A stretch of DNA of 64,000 bases from DASSBQ01 sp040981125 (GTDB lineage Bacteria; Nitrospirota; Nitrospiria; Nitrospirales; Nitrospiraceae), in NCBI GenBank assembly GCA_040981125.1, contig JANRMQ010000008.1, positions 62,001 through 126,000 of the forward strand, in the 5' to 3' direction. Positions 26,223 to 34,978 of the stretch are shown piece by piece (the first letter of the stretch is position 1; every line of letters starts with the position of its first letter). The position numbers and the translations under genes were made by a program. A model generated the notes under the pieces. The model ran no database searches. It worked only from the letters and a program-made list of their open reading frames with translations, and had not been told where the DNA came from.

Positions 26223-27356
26223 TCAATTCAGGCCGAGAGGCGGTCCGAAGAGCGCCTTGAACATACCGGTCTGCTGTACAGCCGCGCCGACAAGCTCATG
26301 TCCGGTCGAGTTCCAATGGTAATCATCGGCAAACTCGAATTTCAGATTTCGCCGCCAATAGTCGGCGATGAACTTTTTTTCCAAATCGATGACCTCATAC
26401 CCCTGATCCGATGCCTTTCCGATGAGATATCGTCGCATGATCTCAAAATAGCTGTCGTGCACAGCAGCCAGCCGATCAGGCGAATAGATTTCCGGCCGGG
26501 GGGCGTCCACAACCAGCACGATCCGGTCGGGATCAAGCCCTGCCTCCGCGGGCAACATTTCCAAGAACACGTCCACCGCTTTCTTCGAGTCACTGAGTCG
26601 CACCGGATCCGCGTCTGCCGCCACATTGCCGACAAGTTGAGGGCTGCTTCCAAAGAACGCGGCTATTCGGCCCTTCAGCCGATCGGGGTTTCCGAATTCG
26701 AGATTCATGACGAGATACCGGCCGAGGGCCGACATCATGAGCATATCCTTCCACCATGGGATTGAGCGGTCAACACGTGTCAGCTCCAGCCGGCCGTCCT
26801 CTGTTTCGACGAAATAGTGGAATCCGGGATACCGCCGATATTTGAAGAGGCTCTCCTCGAAATCATTGCCAACAACAGCGATCACCATGCCGTCCGGATG
26901 GAACTCATCTCGAGCATACTGGGCATATGCCAAATATTGACTTAAGGCCGCACCGGAAACGCCGAACGAATAGACGCGGCCGGCGGCTCCTACCGCGGCC
27001 TGGAGATTGCCGGCAGCCGTCTGCCGATACGGCACCATGGCGGCTTCCACGAAACTGTCTCCGATGACGGCCACTAACGGTGACGTGGCCGTCGCGTCAT
27101 AGTCGAAATCGTTGATGAATCCATAGTTATTCGTTCGGATTTCATTGGCGAGGGAGAAATCCCAGCCTTTGGACCAGCGCAACGTCCGATTCGGCGCGAA
27201 CCGATAGACAGGATTGTGTTCGTTCACCGGCGCTCCGCGAAGCCCGTCACTGACGGGAAACAATCGGAGCGCCGTATCCATCACCAGCAAAGTGGCCAAG
27301 ATGGACAGCAAGACGGACAAGACCGCCAATTGTCTGCGCCTACTTCGTGATGTCAT
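26223..27356 (-). CDS. Membrane-anchored SGNH-type hydrolase/acyltransferase-like protein
   Basis: From the ATG at 27356 the product has about 377 residues: Lys/Arg-rich start, one N-terminal membrane helix, then a periplasmic SGNH fold. Block I is VAVIGDSFVEAAM (Ser nucleophile in GDS) and the terminal catalytic Asp/His block is DDYHWNSTGH, a pattern shared with AlgJ/AlgX-type polysaccharide O-acetylation proteins. It likely acts on acyl groups of the exopolysaccharide. The open frame reaches 27521 but would then overlap the flippase gene by about 120 nt, which argues for the later start. Confidence 0.8.
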   Translation of the reverse strand: MTSRSRRRQLAVLSVLLSILATLLVMDTALRLFPVSDGLRGAPVNEHNPVYRFAPNRTLRWSKGWDFSLANEIRTNNYGFINDFDYDATATSPLVAVIGDSFVEAAMVPYRQTAAGNLQAAVGAAGRVYSFGVSGAALSQYLAYAQYARDEFHPDGMVIAVVGNDFEESLFKYRRYPGFHYFVETEDGRLELTRVDRSIPWWKDMLMMSALGRYLVMNLEFGNPDRLKGRIAAFFGSSPQLVGNVAADADPVRLSDSKKAVDVFLEMLPAEAGLDPDRIVLVVDAPRPEIYSPDRLAAVHDSYFEIMRRYLIGKASDQGYEVIDLEKKFIADYWRRNLKFEFADDYHWNSTGHELVGAAVQQTGMFKALFGPPLGLN

Positions 27357-27399
27357 CAGCCGGCGCTTTGGAACCCAAACCCAATCATCGGCGATCTCG

Positions 27400-28791
27400 T
27401 TACAGAGGGCGCGGTGGAACCTCGACCGCGGGAAACTCCGGCAGAGGCCCGAGTTCCGAATGGAGCCGATCGGCCATGCGGCGGTGCAAGACCGTGCCGA
27501 GCAGAAGGCCCTCCAACGCATAATATAAACTCATGGCCAAGACGATTCCGAACAGCCCTCCCAGCAGAAATCCACCACCCTTCATCAGGATGCCGATCGA
27601 ATAGCTCAGCATCTGGATCCTGGTCGGCGTGCGCATGTCGCCTTGAGCATAGAAGGCGCTCATCAGGAGATGATTGATGCTCCCGCACAGCAAGACACCG
27701 GAACTTCCTATGAGCGCCAGGGCAAGCTTGTTCACATCCGACGTACTGATCGCGCCCAGTATCAGACCTCCGCCCGCCTCGTCAGAGTACCCGCGCGACA
27801 ACAAGGCCGCGGCAATAAGTCCCCCGACCGCCGGCAGACTCACAAGCGCGATCCAGGTCAGTCTCTGCCGATACAGCCGCCGAAAACTGTGCCATGCGCC
27901 CTGATGTGACAGCCTGGCAAGGACCGGAAGGATCGGAGTCGTGATGCCCTGATTGAGGATTCGGACCAGCGCCAAATGGAATCGCCAGGCCAATTCCAAG
28001 ACCACCACACTGCCCGGCGCAAGAAGAGACGCCAAGAATCGATCGACCAAAAACCCCGTCCGATAATAGGCGGCGCTCGCCGTCAGCGGTTGCAGCCGCG
28101 GCCACAACTCGCGCAGCGTCTCGTGAAGCTTGAACCAGTCACCCCGCACCGGCCATCCCAGGGAAGGGACCAGGAACAGCATGGGACCGACGTAGCAGAG
28201 CACCTGCACCCATGCCGCCAGCGAGACGCCGGCCTCGTGTATCCCCACGATCAAAAGAAGCCATCCAATAAGGGTCCAGGCCAGCGTAGACAATGCCGGC
28301 AAGATAAACTTCTGTCCGGCCTGATAGAAGCTCGACAGCACCGCCATGCAAGCTGCGCCCACGACTGCGACGGTTTGGATCCTCGCCAGGCTGATGGTCA
28401 ATTGCCTGGTTGCATCCGTGAAGCCCGGGACCAGGATCGGAACAATGAGCGGAAGCAGCACACATATCAGCAGCGCAATGAGGATCGAGACCGCCGCAGT
28501 AAACCGGAACAGCAGACATCCGACGATGCGCCGTTCGGTTCCATCGCTCACGGACAACATCGGAATCAGAACGAACCCCAGCGGTTCAATCAGCACCACG
28601 ATCGCGATTTGTGGAAGTGTGGAGCCCGCATACAGCGCATCGGTTTCCGGCCCTACGCCCAATTGTGCGACCGTATACCAGTGAATGGCGAACGCGCCTG
28701 CAATCTGCGCCGTCGTCACCGCCGAAAGCGCGAAACTCAGCAACAGCGGCCGGCGAGGCGCTTCGATCGAGGCTTCTTTCTCCATCACCAT
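27400..28791 (-). CDS. MurJ/Wzx-like lipid-linked oligosaccharide flippase
   Basis: A 463-residue protein with about 12-14 membrane helices of the MviN/MATE superfamily (IAIVVLIEPLGFVLIPMLS, then INHLLMSAFYAQGDMRTPTRIQM, a typical MurJ-family segment). It would move the undecaprenyl-linked repeat unit across the inner membrane. It is the first gene of the exopolysaccharide operon. A TTGACT hexamer at 28865-28870 with CATATG at 28842-28847 (17-nt spacer) may be its promoter. The true start may be Met3. Confidence 0.85.
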   Translation of the reverse strand: MVMEKEASIEAPRRPLLLSFALSAVTTAQIAGAFAIHWYTVAQLGVGPETDALYAGSTLPQIAIVVLIEPLGFVLIPMLSVSDGTERRIVGCLLFRFTAAVSILIALLICVLLPLIVPILVPGFTDATRQLTISLARIQTVAVVGAACMAVLSSFYQAGQKFILPALSTLAWTLIGWLLLIVGIHEAGVSLAAWVQVLCYVGPMLFLVPSLGWPVRGDWFKLHETLRELWPRLQPLTASAAYYRTGFLVDRFLASLLAPGSVVVLELAWRFHLALVRILNQGITTPILPVLARLSHQGAWHSFRRLYRQRLTWIALVSLPAVGGLIAAALLSRGYSDEAGGGLILGAISTSDVNKLALALIGSSGVLLCGSINHLLMSAFYAQGDMRTPTRIQMLSYSIGILMKGGGFLLGGLFGIVLAMSLYYALEGLLLGTVLHRRMADRLHSELGPLPEFPAVEVPPRPL

Positions 28792-28897
28792 CCCGCCATT
28801 CCAGGCTCATCCCACCGAGCGGCCTTCGCTCGCGAACGGTCCATATGACGCCCTTTCACGATCAAGTCAAGCCGGCTCCATTACGGGGATTCTTTCA

Positions 28898-28927
28898 TTG
28901 ACGGCTGCCGTAGGGGCCGAATATGAT
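28898..28927 (+). promoter_or_regulatory. Sigma70-like promoter ahead of the duplicated barrel gene
   Basis: TTGACG (28898-28903), an 18-nt spacer and TATGAT (28922-28927) form a good promoter on the plus strand. The predicted transcription start (about 28934) is only about 5 nt before the GTG start codon at 28939, so the mRNA would be almost leaderless. Confidence 0.5.
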
Positions 28928-28938
28928 CGGCCCCCATT

Positions 28939-31185
28939 GTGCATCGGCTCGGACCCCTTTCATCCTGCGCTTCGTGGGCGAACGCGGCAGCGGCACTCGT
29001 ACTGCTGTGCTTCGGACTGATCGGCACCGTTGCGGGCGCTGACTCGATCGCTCCTCATGCTCTCGACCTCCGCTTGGAAACGACGACGTTCCTCCTCAAT
29101 ATGGAAAAGCAAGGGCTCGAGGACAATACGTTCACCAACGGCCTGGGCCGCGATACGACTTTGATCGGAAGCCTTCTCAATGTGTATCTGCACAAACGAT
29201 TGTTCTCCTCTCTCGAAGCGGACCTCGGTGTCTTCGCCAACATCCCGTTCGGCTATGATACGGAAGTGTCTCAGGTGCGGCCGATCTTCCGGCTGAAGTA
29301 CACGCCCAACGAACAGGTCGCAGCCCTGATCGGCACGCTCTACGTTCCGCATCGCGATTTCCACGATGCGGTGTTCGATAACGCCAACCGGTTTGTCCGG
29401 CCGCTCGAACAAGGCGCGCAATTCCTGGTCGACAACCGATACTACCGGCAGGATCTCTTCATTAATTGGGAGCAGGCGTTCGGCGGGTCCGCGACGAATC
29501 GATACGACGTGGGCTATGCGGGACAGCTTCGATGGGGTCCGCTCCGATTCAATGCGCAGGCTCACTGGGTCCGAAACGGTCAGGCCCTGTTGAAGCTGGA
29601 TCGGTCCTTCAACACCGCGAATAATCTCGTGACCGCCGCCGGCCCCGAGCTGGTATTGGCGCCCTCGGCGTACTTTCCGGCTCTCTTCTGGTGGAACGAA
29701 ATCGGCGCAAGCTTTACCTATCTCACCAGCTTCAACGAGCCGATGGGCGGCGGCCCGGAGGTCCGCGGGCGCGCCTACGAAACGACATTCTGGGTTGATC
29801 TCGCCGGGTGGCGGCCGTGGGTGTCGTTTTGGAAAGGACGCCAGTTTCTCAGCCTCCAGGGGGACCCCGAATTTGCCGCGAGTAATTTTCCGGAATTCGG
29901 GCTCGCGAGATCGATTCCCTTGGGAGAATCCGCCTCGCTTGAATTCGGCGTCCAGGTCCGGCGCATCCGCGCCTTTTTCACGGAGGACGGCATTACCTAT
30001 CAAAATCGGGACAGCTTCAAATGGGTCAACCAGCAATACATCGTGTTCAACTGGAACTGGGACACAGGCAGGAGCCGGTTTTTCGAAGATCTTTTTGGCA
30101 ACGCGCCGCCTTCGAGAACGGAAGCCGGCCGGTTCAGCGCAAAACTGGACGCGCTGACCTACGTGTACAACATCGACTATGCCGGCCTGAAGGAGCTCGA
30201 CGGACAGGCGGTCACGAATCGGACATTTGCGGGGCAGTATGTGGCGCCGGTCCTCCGCTACACGCCGTTTGCCCGCTTGAACCTCGACGCCGGGGTCTTC
30301 GCGGGACTCCCGATCGGCGACACACAACCGTTTCATACCGTGCAGCCGATTCTGGCTGCAGAATATGAATTTTGGCCGAACGTCTCCATCATCGCCGGCA
30401 CAATCAAACGAAATCATCCGTTCATCGATGCGGTCTTTAACGATGCGACGCTGTTCTCACGTCCGGTCGAGCAGGGATTTCAACTGCTCGTCAACCGGCC
30501 CGGCTACCAACAAGATTTGTTCATCGAGTGGAATCAAGTCGAAACGTTCCAGAAACCCGAACAATTCGACGTCGGGTACACGGGACGGGTGGCCTACGGC
30601 AACTTGGCCTTTAACGCGCAGGTCTATTGGGCCCATTCCGGCGGGGCGCAATATTCCGAATCCCGCACCTTTTTTGGCGCCGGGATCCCTCGCGATCGCA
30701 CCGCTTCGAACAATTTCGTCGCCGCTCTGGGCCCGGAGCTGACGTTCCAACCCGGCCGATACTGGTCGGCGTTGTCATGGATCAAAGAACTCGATGTAAT
30801 CGCGCTGTACCTGGCAAGCCAAAACGAACCGACGAGCAGCGCTCTGCCGATCGTGCGGGGACGAGGATATTTTCTCTCGGCCGGTGTCAATATCGACGGC
30901 TGGCGTCCCTACGTGAATTTCTGGCGGGGTGATGGTTTCGTGTCGGACCGGGGCGACCCCGCCTATGCCGCCGGTAATTTCACCGAATTCGGCCTGCTGA
31001 AAGATGTCCTGCTGCCGGCCGGTTTCAGCCTCCGGATCGGCGGGTTTGGACGCATATTATCGGACCGTCTGACTCACACCGAATACGCGCTGCTCAATTG
31101 GTCCTGGGACCGATCTCCATGGCGCGGATTCTGCCTCCGTCCCACGCTTCTGCATCGGCAGGAGACGCAGTGTACCGGGTTCTAA
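28939..31185 (+). CDS. Outer-membrane beta-barrel protein made of two tandem homologous halves
   Basis: A 748-residue exported protein with a GTG start (the upstream frame is closed by a TGA) and a signal peptide ending near residue 33. The mature part is rich in alternating aromatic/polar strands. Residues about 90-390 and 445-735 are homologous at an offset of about 355. Examples are LGVFANIPFG / AGVFAGLPIG, HDAVFDNANRFVRPLEQG / IDAVFNDATLFSRPVEQG, DVGYAGQLRWG / DVGYTGRVAYG, and GWRPWVSFWKG / GWRPYVNFWRG. It diverges from the exopolysaccharide operon and could be a porin or polysaccharide-related channel. I do not recognise a named family. Confidence 0.82.
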   Translation: MHRLGPLSSCASWANAAAALVLLCFGLIGTVAGADSIAPHALDLRLETTTFLLNMEKQGLEDNTFTNGLGRDTTLIGSLLNVYLHKRLFSSLEADLGVFANIPFGYDTEVSQVRPIFRLKYTPNEQVAALIGTLYVPHRDFHDAVFDNANRFVRPLEQGAQFLVDNRYYRQDLFINWEQAFGGSATNRYDVGYAGQLRWGPLRFNAQAHWVRNGQALLKLDRSFNTANNLVTAAGPELVLAPSAYFPALFWWNEIGASFTYLTSFNEPMGGGPEVRGRAYETTFWVDLAGWRPWVSFWKGRQFLSLQGDPEFAASNFPEFGLARSIPLGESASLEFGVQVRRIRAFFTEDGITYQNRDSFKWVNQQYIVFNWNWDTGRSRFFEDLFGNAPPSRTEAGRFSAKLDALTYVYNIDYAGLKELDGQAVTNRTFAGQYVAPVLRYTPFARLNLDAGVFAGLPIGDTQPFHTVQPILAAEYEFWPNVSIIAGTIKRNHPFIDAVFNDATLFSRPVEQGFQLLVNRPGYQQDLFIEWNQVETFQKPEQFDVGYTGRVAYGNLAFNAQVYWAHSGGAQYSESRTFFGAGIPRDRTASNNFVAALGPELTFQPGRYWSALSWIKELDVIALYLASQNEPTSSALPIVRGRGYFLSAGVNIDGWRPYVNFWRGDGFVSDRGDPAYAAGNFTEFGLLKDVLLPAGFSLRIGGFGRILSDRLTHTEYALLNWSWDRSPWRGFCLRPTLLHRQETQCTGF

Positions 31186-31232
31186 GGATCTTTCTGAGCA
31201 GGTTCTCCGGCATTTCCGCTTTCACTTCTCTC

Positions 31233-31261
31233 TTGCCAGGTTCCTCGGAGCCCGTTAGAGT
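31233..31261 (+). promoter_or_regulatory. Possible promoter of the 212-aa barrel gene
   Basis: TTGCCA (31233-31238) and TAGAGT (31256-31261) with a 17-nt spacer lie 38 nt upstream of the next start codon. The -10 box has two mismatches from consensus. Confidence 0.4.
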
Positions 31262-31299
31262 AGCACTCGCATACGTCGGTGTTGGACAGGAGGACATGC

Positions 31300-31938
31300 A
31301 TGGCTCGATGGCAACTGGGCGGTCTGGTCGCAGGGATTATCCTGCTGGGCCTCTTTTCTGTTGCTCATGCAGAAAGTTATGTGGCGATCGGTGGCGGCCT
31401 GAATTTTGCCAACCTGGATTCAACGGATGCGGGGACCATTGACCTCAAACAGAATGGGTTTTTCGGGGCCAAGTTCGGACACTACCTCGATAACCGGCAA
31501 TTCAATTGGTTCGGCTTCGAAGCGGATCTGTACCGCGCCAGCCCGAGCATCAAACAGCAACATGTCAATCCTTCAACAAATCAAGCATTGGGCGGTTCGA
31601 CCGGTAACATACCGGGAGCGGACTTCCTGGTGCATTCGCTGGCTTTCAATGCTTTAGTCCGACTCACCGGGTATCAATACAAAGTCGAACCCTACACGGG
31701 CATCGGAATCGGCCTGAACGTCGGGAATATTTCCGAAGGCAATTTCAAGCCCGAAGCCTCCTTCGCTCCCAGCTTCAATATTCTGGCGGGCACCAGATAT
31801 TTCATCACTCCCAAGATTGCGCCGTTCATCGAATATAAATACAACTTCGCGCATTTCAGCTTCACCCGCAGCGATCTCTCTGTCGACTATCGCGCGCACC
31901 TCATCATGTTCGGCGTCTCATTCCATTTCGGCCGCTGA
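31300..31938 (+). CDS. Small outer-membrane beta-barrel protein
   Basis: The ATG at 31300 is preceded by AGGAGG (31288-31293) at a 6-nt spacing, which decides the start against an in-frame codon 21 nt upstream. The 212-residue product has a signal peptide cleaved after SVAHA, then about eight alternating amphipathic strands (SYVAIGGGLNFANLD through DYRAHLIMFGVSFHFGR), the size and style of OmpA/OmpW-type eight-stranded barrels. C-terminal HFGR fits a barrel except for the terminal Arg. Function unknown; possibly co-transcribed with the barrel upstream. The 149 nt after it hold no gene that I can see. Confidence 0.8.
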   Translation: MARWQLGGLVAGIILLGLFSVAHAESYVAIGGGLNFANLDSTDAGTIDLKQNGFFGAKFGHYLDNRQFNWFGFEADLYRASPSIKQQHVNPSTNQALGGSTGNIPGADFLVHSLAFNALVRLTGYQYKVEPYTGIGIGLNVGNISEGNFKPEASFAPSFNILAGTRYFITPKIAPFIEYKYNFAHFSFTRSDLSVDYRAHLIMFGVSFHFGR

Positions 31939-32087
31939 CATTCGTGGTCGAGCAATCTGCTTGCTGCTGCTGAATGCGCCGCCGGCGGAGAATCCTCACT
32001 GCATCGCCTGATGAAAAAGGCCGGCCGGCTCGTGGCCCAAATGATGGTGGCTCGAAGGGTTATGGCATTTGATCGAGCGGCATACGA

Positions 32088-32687
32088 TCAGAAATGATAG
32101 GAACAGTAGTCTCTCGGCGGTGCGTTTCTTAAATACCCCGCAGGGCGATACCTCCATACCGTCGCGAGCGCATGACACGTGAGGAGTACAAGATCCGCCC
32201 GGAATTGCTCGCCCGCAATATCGGCGGGAAAGCGTTCTCGAGCCGTCCCCCTCCAAAGGTCCGCTTCGTTTTCCACGGATAGAGCCCGTATGGAGACCGC
32301 CAACTGATCGGCATTCCGTGTGAATTGGGCAAATACGACCTGCTCCGCATGCAAGGATTTGGCATGGGCCAGCACGGCCTGTGAATCGCAGCCCTCACAG
32401 GATTGTGCCCCCTGTTGAAGCGCTGCTTGGCCGAGGACAGTGAGCCCATGGTTCTGTAACCATGTTTGCACTATCTCGCGCATGGCGCCATCCTCCGCCC
32501 ATACGAAGATTGCCGTGCCTTCTCCGGGGATGGCTCTAAACGAGCCGTCGGTGTAAACGTGATGGAAATCCGTCGTACAGCCTAAAAACAAGGTTGCCAT
32601 GATCAGTGCGAGGGTCCATCCCCTCCACATATACATTTCCGGTGCGACCGTTCGTCGAGCCGTTCGGGTTGACAGCATATGCTTCAT
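32088..32687 (-). CDS. Putative lipoprotein, function unknown
   Basis: A 199-residue protein with a hydrophobic segment ending in the lipobox LFLGC (Cys37) after an unusually long N-terminus; a start at Met18 or Met20 is possible. The mature part has a predicted alpha/beta fold (GTAIFVWAEDGAMREIVQTWLQNHG) and several Cys (SCEGCDS). It resembles small outer-membrane-lipoprotein domains that bind assembly complexes, but no family is recognised. Its ATG overlaps the stop of the upstream lipoprotein gene as ATGA, so the two are translationally coupled and probably work together. Confidence 0.72.
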   Translation of the reverse strand: MKHMLSTRTARRTVAPEMYMWRGWTLALIMATLFLGCTTDFHHVYTDGSFRAIPGEGTAIFVWAEDGAMREIVQTWLQNHGLTVLGQAALQQGAQSCEGCDSQAVLAHAKSLHAEQVVFAQFTRNADQLAVSIRALSVENEADLWRGTARERFPADIAGEQFRADLVLLTCHALATVWRYRPAGYLRNAPPRDYCSYHF

Positions 32688-33373
32688 GGCGTCGCCACCA
32701 GATCCGAGCCTTTGAACGAAATGAAGAACAGCACCGTGTATTGATTATAGTATGCCGACCCCTCGTACCAGGGGGTCGATCGAATGAGGTCTCCTGTCCG
32801 GGCGTCATACACATCGATTGTAAACCGGGCGTAGGCTTGCTGTCGTTGTTCCTCGTACAGGGTGAGCTGGGGCAGAGCAAACGGTATCAGGACGCTCTGG
32901 ACCGGCGGCATGCCGAAAAAGGTCTTTCCCTGTTCGGTCCCGAGCGCTTCCACAACGATCCGGAGAAGGTACCGGGCTTCCTCACGACGGCCGCGCACCG
33001 GCAAGCCCAACTCACCCAGGCGCGCTTCGACTTTGCCCAGCACGACAGGCAAATCGGAAGCTTCATGGCGAATGACCGGCAGATCCGTTGAACTGGGAGT
33101 GGCCACGGCTACTTGGGGAGTGGTAAACGGCACTTGGAGAATCGATCGGTCCTGCGGGAAACCGGCCAAATCCACAACCACCGGCTGGCCGGAGGGTATC
33201 GGAATAGAGAGATACTTTACGCTGCGTGTGATGGCCTGGCTTAGCAGCAATTGTTCTATAGCGGTCCTGGATGTGCGCGTCGGTTCGCGGGGCAGCGCGC
33301 AGCCGAACAGCAGCATCGACACCGAGGCCGAGAGAAGGATGAGCTTCTTGAGTCTGAGACTTGGCGCAATCAA
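32684..33373 (-). CDS. Putative lipoprotein (229 aa), partner of the downstream lipoprotein
   Basis: Signal peptide with lipobox LLFGC (Cys25), then a 205-residue exported domain. It carries a polar linker around residues 85-105 and the segments VVVDLAGFPQD, RYLLRIVVEALGTEQGKTFFGMPP and FTIDVYDARTGDLIRSTPWYEG, typical of secreted proteins of the DUF6655-like kind. It is the first gene of a two-gene unit; its stop overlaps the next start (ATGA). The 173 nt upstream, to the AlgH-like gene end, hold no gene. Function unknown. Confidence 0.75.
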   Translation of the reverse strand: MIAPSLRLKKLILLSASVSMLLFGCALPREPTRTSRTAIEQLLLSQAITRSVKYLSIPIPSGQPVVVDLAGFPQDRSILQVPFTTPQVAVATPSSTDLPVIRHEASDLPVVLGKVEARLGELGLPVRGRREEARYLLRIVVEALGTEQGKTFFGMPPVQSVLIPFALPQLTLYEEQRQQAYARFTIDVYDARTGDLIRSTPWYEGSAYYNQYTVLFFISFKGSDLVATP

Positions 33374-33546
33374 GATGGCGGCATCCTGCTCGGTGATGAT
33401 GTGTGGGCTTGGACCGATTGCTCGCGGTTCATGATAAGCAATCTACCGGAGGCGGGCACGCTCTTCAAGCGGAAGCATCGAGAGCCAATGAATTTCGAAG
33501 CGAGGGGGTTCGCTCGTCCGGATAGACACCCCCGGTAACGCTCTCT

Positions 33547-34191
33547 CTAATGAGAAATGACCCTGGGCGCCTGGAGGCGGTTGAGACAATCCTGCCACAG
33601 GGTGGCTGGATCCTTGTCAAAGATGTCGAACGACTCCGGCGGCAGAATCGCCCAGCCCCCTTGGTTCATTTCAAATGTGAGTTGCCCCGGAGCCCACCCG
33701 GCAGATCCTGCAAAAGCTCGGAAGGTTTCGGCCGGATTGGCCTGCGTAATGATGCGTTCCAGAACCGCCGGCGTGGCTCCCACATAGACCCCGTCGAAGA
33801 CGGCTCGCGCGTCAGCCGGAGGTTCCTTAAGACGGAACAGCAGAAGGAGCCGGGATGCTTCTACCGGCCCTCCCACAAATAACCGGTGTGTACTCCCCTT
33901 GAGCACGGTGAACTGCGGCAACGCCTCCGATAGGAGGACATTCGTGGGGCGATTCAGGATGAGTCCCATGGTCCCCTCCGACCCATGCTCCACGACGATG
34001 ACGACGGTCTCACGGAAATTCGGATCGGTCAGCCTGGGACTCGCTACCAGGAGCACGCCTTTCTCAACCGACGACGGAGAGAACTCGTTGTCCGCGTGAG
34101 CCGGAAGCGTGAGCAGGACGGTCAAGAGCGCCGCGAACAGGTAGCATGTCACGGCCCTTGGCGCACCAGGAAGAGCAAGAGAACGCGGCAT
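33547..34191 (-). CDS. YqgE/AlgH family protein with an export signal
   Basis: A 214-residue member of the UPF0301 (DUF179) family, with the diagnostic N-terminal core KGVLLVASPRLTDPNFRETV, then GTMGLILNRPT, LFVGGPVE, FAGSAGWAPGQL and a C-terminal WQDCL helix. Family members are usually cytoplasmic proteins of about 185 residues that begin at this core. Here about 33 extra residues form a convincing signal peptide (CYLFAALLTVLLTLPAHA). It may therefore be periplasmic, which is odd for the family. Biochemical function is unknown in general; a link to alginate regulation has been reported in Pseudomonas. Confidence 0.88.
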   Translation of the reverse strand: MPRSLALPGAPRAVTCYLFAALLTVLLTLPAHADNEFSPSSVEKGVLLVASPRLTDPNFRETVVIVVEHGSEGTMGLILNRPTNVLLSEALPQFTVLKGSTHRLFVGGPVEASRLLLLFRLKEPPADARAVFDGVYVGATPAVLERIITQANPAETFRAFAGSAGWAPGQLTFEMNQGGWAILPPESFDIFDKDPATLWQDCLNRLQAPRVISH

Positions 34192-34293
34192 TCTATTATT
34201 GACTCGGTTGCTATGGTTTCCAAACCGACTATTTTGTTATTCGGCGCACAGGGATGCGGCTCATCATCGGCCGGTGATCACAAGAGTGAATAT

Positions 34294-34542
34294 TCAGACT
34301 GCTTGTCCGATCCGTTTCTCGTTCTGGATAATAACTGTGGGATTGGGGTTTGGTGCCGGAATAGGAAGCTTCCGCTCCTTGAGCAATGCAACGTGTTCAT
34401 CCATTCCCCACCTGGCCTGATACAGACAATCCTCAACCGAGTGACCGACTCCAGTAAACCCCTCCAGATCCGGCGAGTAAAAACCAAAAAAAGTCGGATC
34501 TTCCGTGGCCTCAATCACCAGGGCATACTTAAGATCAATCAT
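34294..34542 (-). CDS. hicB: HicB-like antitoxin
   Basis: An 82-residue protein with the HicB partial RNase H-like fold: YALVIEATEDPTFFGFYSPDLEGFTGVGHSVEDCLYQA is the typical pattern, with the PDLEGF core. There is no C-terminal DNA-binding domain (neither ribbon-helix-helix nor HTH), so autoregulation would need another factor. It starts 1 nt after the hicA-like stop and should neutralise that toxin. Its order (toxin first) is the common hicAB arrangement. Confidence 0.85.
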   Translation of the reverse strand: MIDLKYALVIEATEDPTFFGFYSPDLEGFTGVGHSVEDCLYQARWGMDEHVALLKERKLPIPAPNPNPTVIIQNEKRIGQAV

Positions 34543-34543
34543 G

Positions 34544-34741
34544 TCACTCCTCCCGATTTTTCAATCCGGCTGCCTTAAGGATCGCTCGGCACGTCCCTGT
34601 CGGCACCTCTTTACTACCGTGATAATCAATTCTTACTAGGCGATTCACACCGGGCTTTCCATAATATCGAATTGATCCTTTTTCTTTAACCAAAGCGAAT
34701 CCGTCCCGTTCAAGCAATCTGACCAATTCACTGAATTTCAC
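34544..34741 (-). CDS. hicA: HicA-like mRNA interferase toxin (YcfA family), catalytic His replaced
   Basis: A 65-residue protein with the double-stranded-RNA-binding-like HicA fold. It starts at GTG 34741, 5 nt after GAGGAG. The segment VKEKGSIRYYGKPG aligns with the usual GSH box, but the catalytic His position is Ile24. The second conserved block YHGSKEVPTGTCRAILKAAGL is intact. It may be a subfamily using another residue, or an inactive toxin. It is followed immediately by hicB. Confidence in family is high and in toxicity low. Confidence 0.85.
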   Translation of the reverse strand: MKFSELVRLLERDGFALVKEKGSIRYYGKPGVNRLVRIDYHGSKEVPTGTCRAILKAAGLKNREE

Positions 34742-34978
34742 GCATACTCCTCACCACTTGCCGGCAGCACATAGCCGTACCGATTCTCCGGCGTGAAAAA
34801 TACTACCAGAGCTGCGTCCATCCGTCTATGTGAGGCGAGTGGAATCTGCTCAAGAAACTTGCGCTGCTACAGTGTTGGGCTGAAGGACATTCTAATCGGG
34901 ACTAAAATAGACGCGGACCCGCGGCACCGAGACCAGCGGGGCCTCTTGAATCAATCGCCGCGAGAAACGACCTGCCGT
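34742..34978 (-). other. Intergenic stretch upstream of hicA with possible gene remnant
   Basis: On the minus strand a frame reading MDAALVVFFTPENRYGYVL ends in a TGA that overlaps the hicA GTG start (GTGA). It is interrupted by a TAG about 42 codons upstream, and another frame before that (QEAPLVSVPRVRVYFSPD) also reads like protein. This looks like a decayed gene tail, though it is too short to name. No promoter for hicA was identified. Confidence 0.3.
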
